DNA of 45,357 nucleotides from Streptococcaceae bacterium AM104-57 (GTDB taxonomy: Bacteria > Bacillota > Bacilli > Lactobacillales > Streptococcaceae). Below the pieces are notes generated by a model, which had not been told where the DNA came from, did not search any database, and was given only the letters and a program-made list of their open reading frames with translations. Position 1 is the first letter of the stretch; every line of letters begins with the position of its first letter. The position numbers were made by a program, and so were the translations under genes. Positions 45,221-45,357 of this stretch are shown here, one piece after another. Location of the stretch: the NCBI GenBank assembly GCA_027659245.1, contig JAQDPW010000011.1, positions 1 through 45,357 on the forward strand, written 5' to 3'.

Positions 45221-45357
45221 TATATAGTGGTTTGAAACAAGATGTGAACAAAGAGATTAGGAAAGTCAACTTAATTTCTAAAGATGTTTTAGAATCTGTA
45301 ACGTACTATTCTAAGTTCAATCCGCTATATATAGTGGTTTGAAATAAGATGTGAACA
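45221..45357. repeat. Direct repeat of 30 bp, 107 bp apart, at the window edge
   Basis: TATATAGTGGTTTGAAA followed by C or T and AAGATGTGAACA occurs at 45221-45250 and 45328-45357 with one mismatch. The second copy runs into the window end. No ORF is seen between the copies. It resembles the end of a degenerate insertion sequence or a dispersed repeat, but I could not name it. Confidence 0.6.

Overview
The window is chromosomal DNA of a low-GC Gram-positive coccus. The housekeeping gene content (guaA, metK behind an SMK-box riboswitch, clpE behind a CtsR box, folD, rodA, gyrB, ezrA, pgdA, infC-rpmI-rplT, dnaE, pfkA-pyk), extended -10 promoters and protein sequences all point to a mitis-group Streptococcus. 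From memory, dinG-rodA-DJ-1-HAD-gyrB-ezrA runs in the same order in S. pneumoniae, while the order of the larger blocks looks different. This suggests a relative such as S. mitis or S. oralis rather than the pneumococcus itself. Species assignment is an inference.

Layout. (1) About 1-6170 is the right part of an integrated element. It holds small unknown genes, a VirD4/HerA-like coupling ATPase, a replication-relaxation gene broken by an in-frame stop, a 55-aa ORF and a large serine recombinase. Its right boundary probably lies in the gene-free stretch 6169-6550, which carries two look-alike terminators and a 14-bp direct repeat. (2) 6551-10064 is an iron-siderophore uptake operon: one FecCD-type permease, a FecE-type ATPase, a FatB-like lipoprotein and an IroE/BesA-like siderophore esterase. 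(3) 10221-15869 has a CshB-like RNA helicase, a small membrane protein, guaA (minus strand), a GntR/UTRA regulator and metK. (4) An IS200-type insertion sequence with a frameshifted transposase sits between metK and a GNAT gene. (5) 16660-21272 is a minus-strand block: GNAT, DUF1827, Nudix, clpE and DUF1797. clpE has a CtsR box just downstream of its promoter and a CIRCE-like (HrcA) palindrome upstream of it. (6) 21468-26078 holds an amino-acid ABC permease and ATPase, a TfoX-like protein, folD, an unknown 274-aa protein and nnrD. (7) 26102-35130 holds a small ORF, dinG, rodA, a DJ-1-like gene, a HAD-like gene, gyrB and ezrA. (8) 35246-39268 holds pgdA, the L20-leader-controlled infC-rpmI-rplT operon, gloA and a frameshifted B3/B4 gene. 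(9) 39386-45147 holds dnaE, pfkA and pyk, followed by a short direct repeat that runs to the window edge.

Points that deserve most attention are three predicted leaderless transcripts (dinG, HAD, pgdA), the AUA start of infC, the joint CIRCE/CtsR arrangement at clpE, a clpE terminator whose loop carries the -35 box of the next gene, the single-permease siderophore operon with its own esterase, a HAD protein lacking the usual second aspartate, and recent-looking gene decay (nonsense codon at 3533, frameshifts near 16105 and 38815). No clearly unprecedented multi-gene system could be proven from sequence alone. The least understood modules are the left-hand element and the 274-aa protein at 24402.
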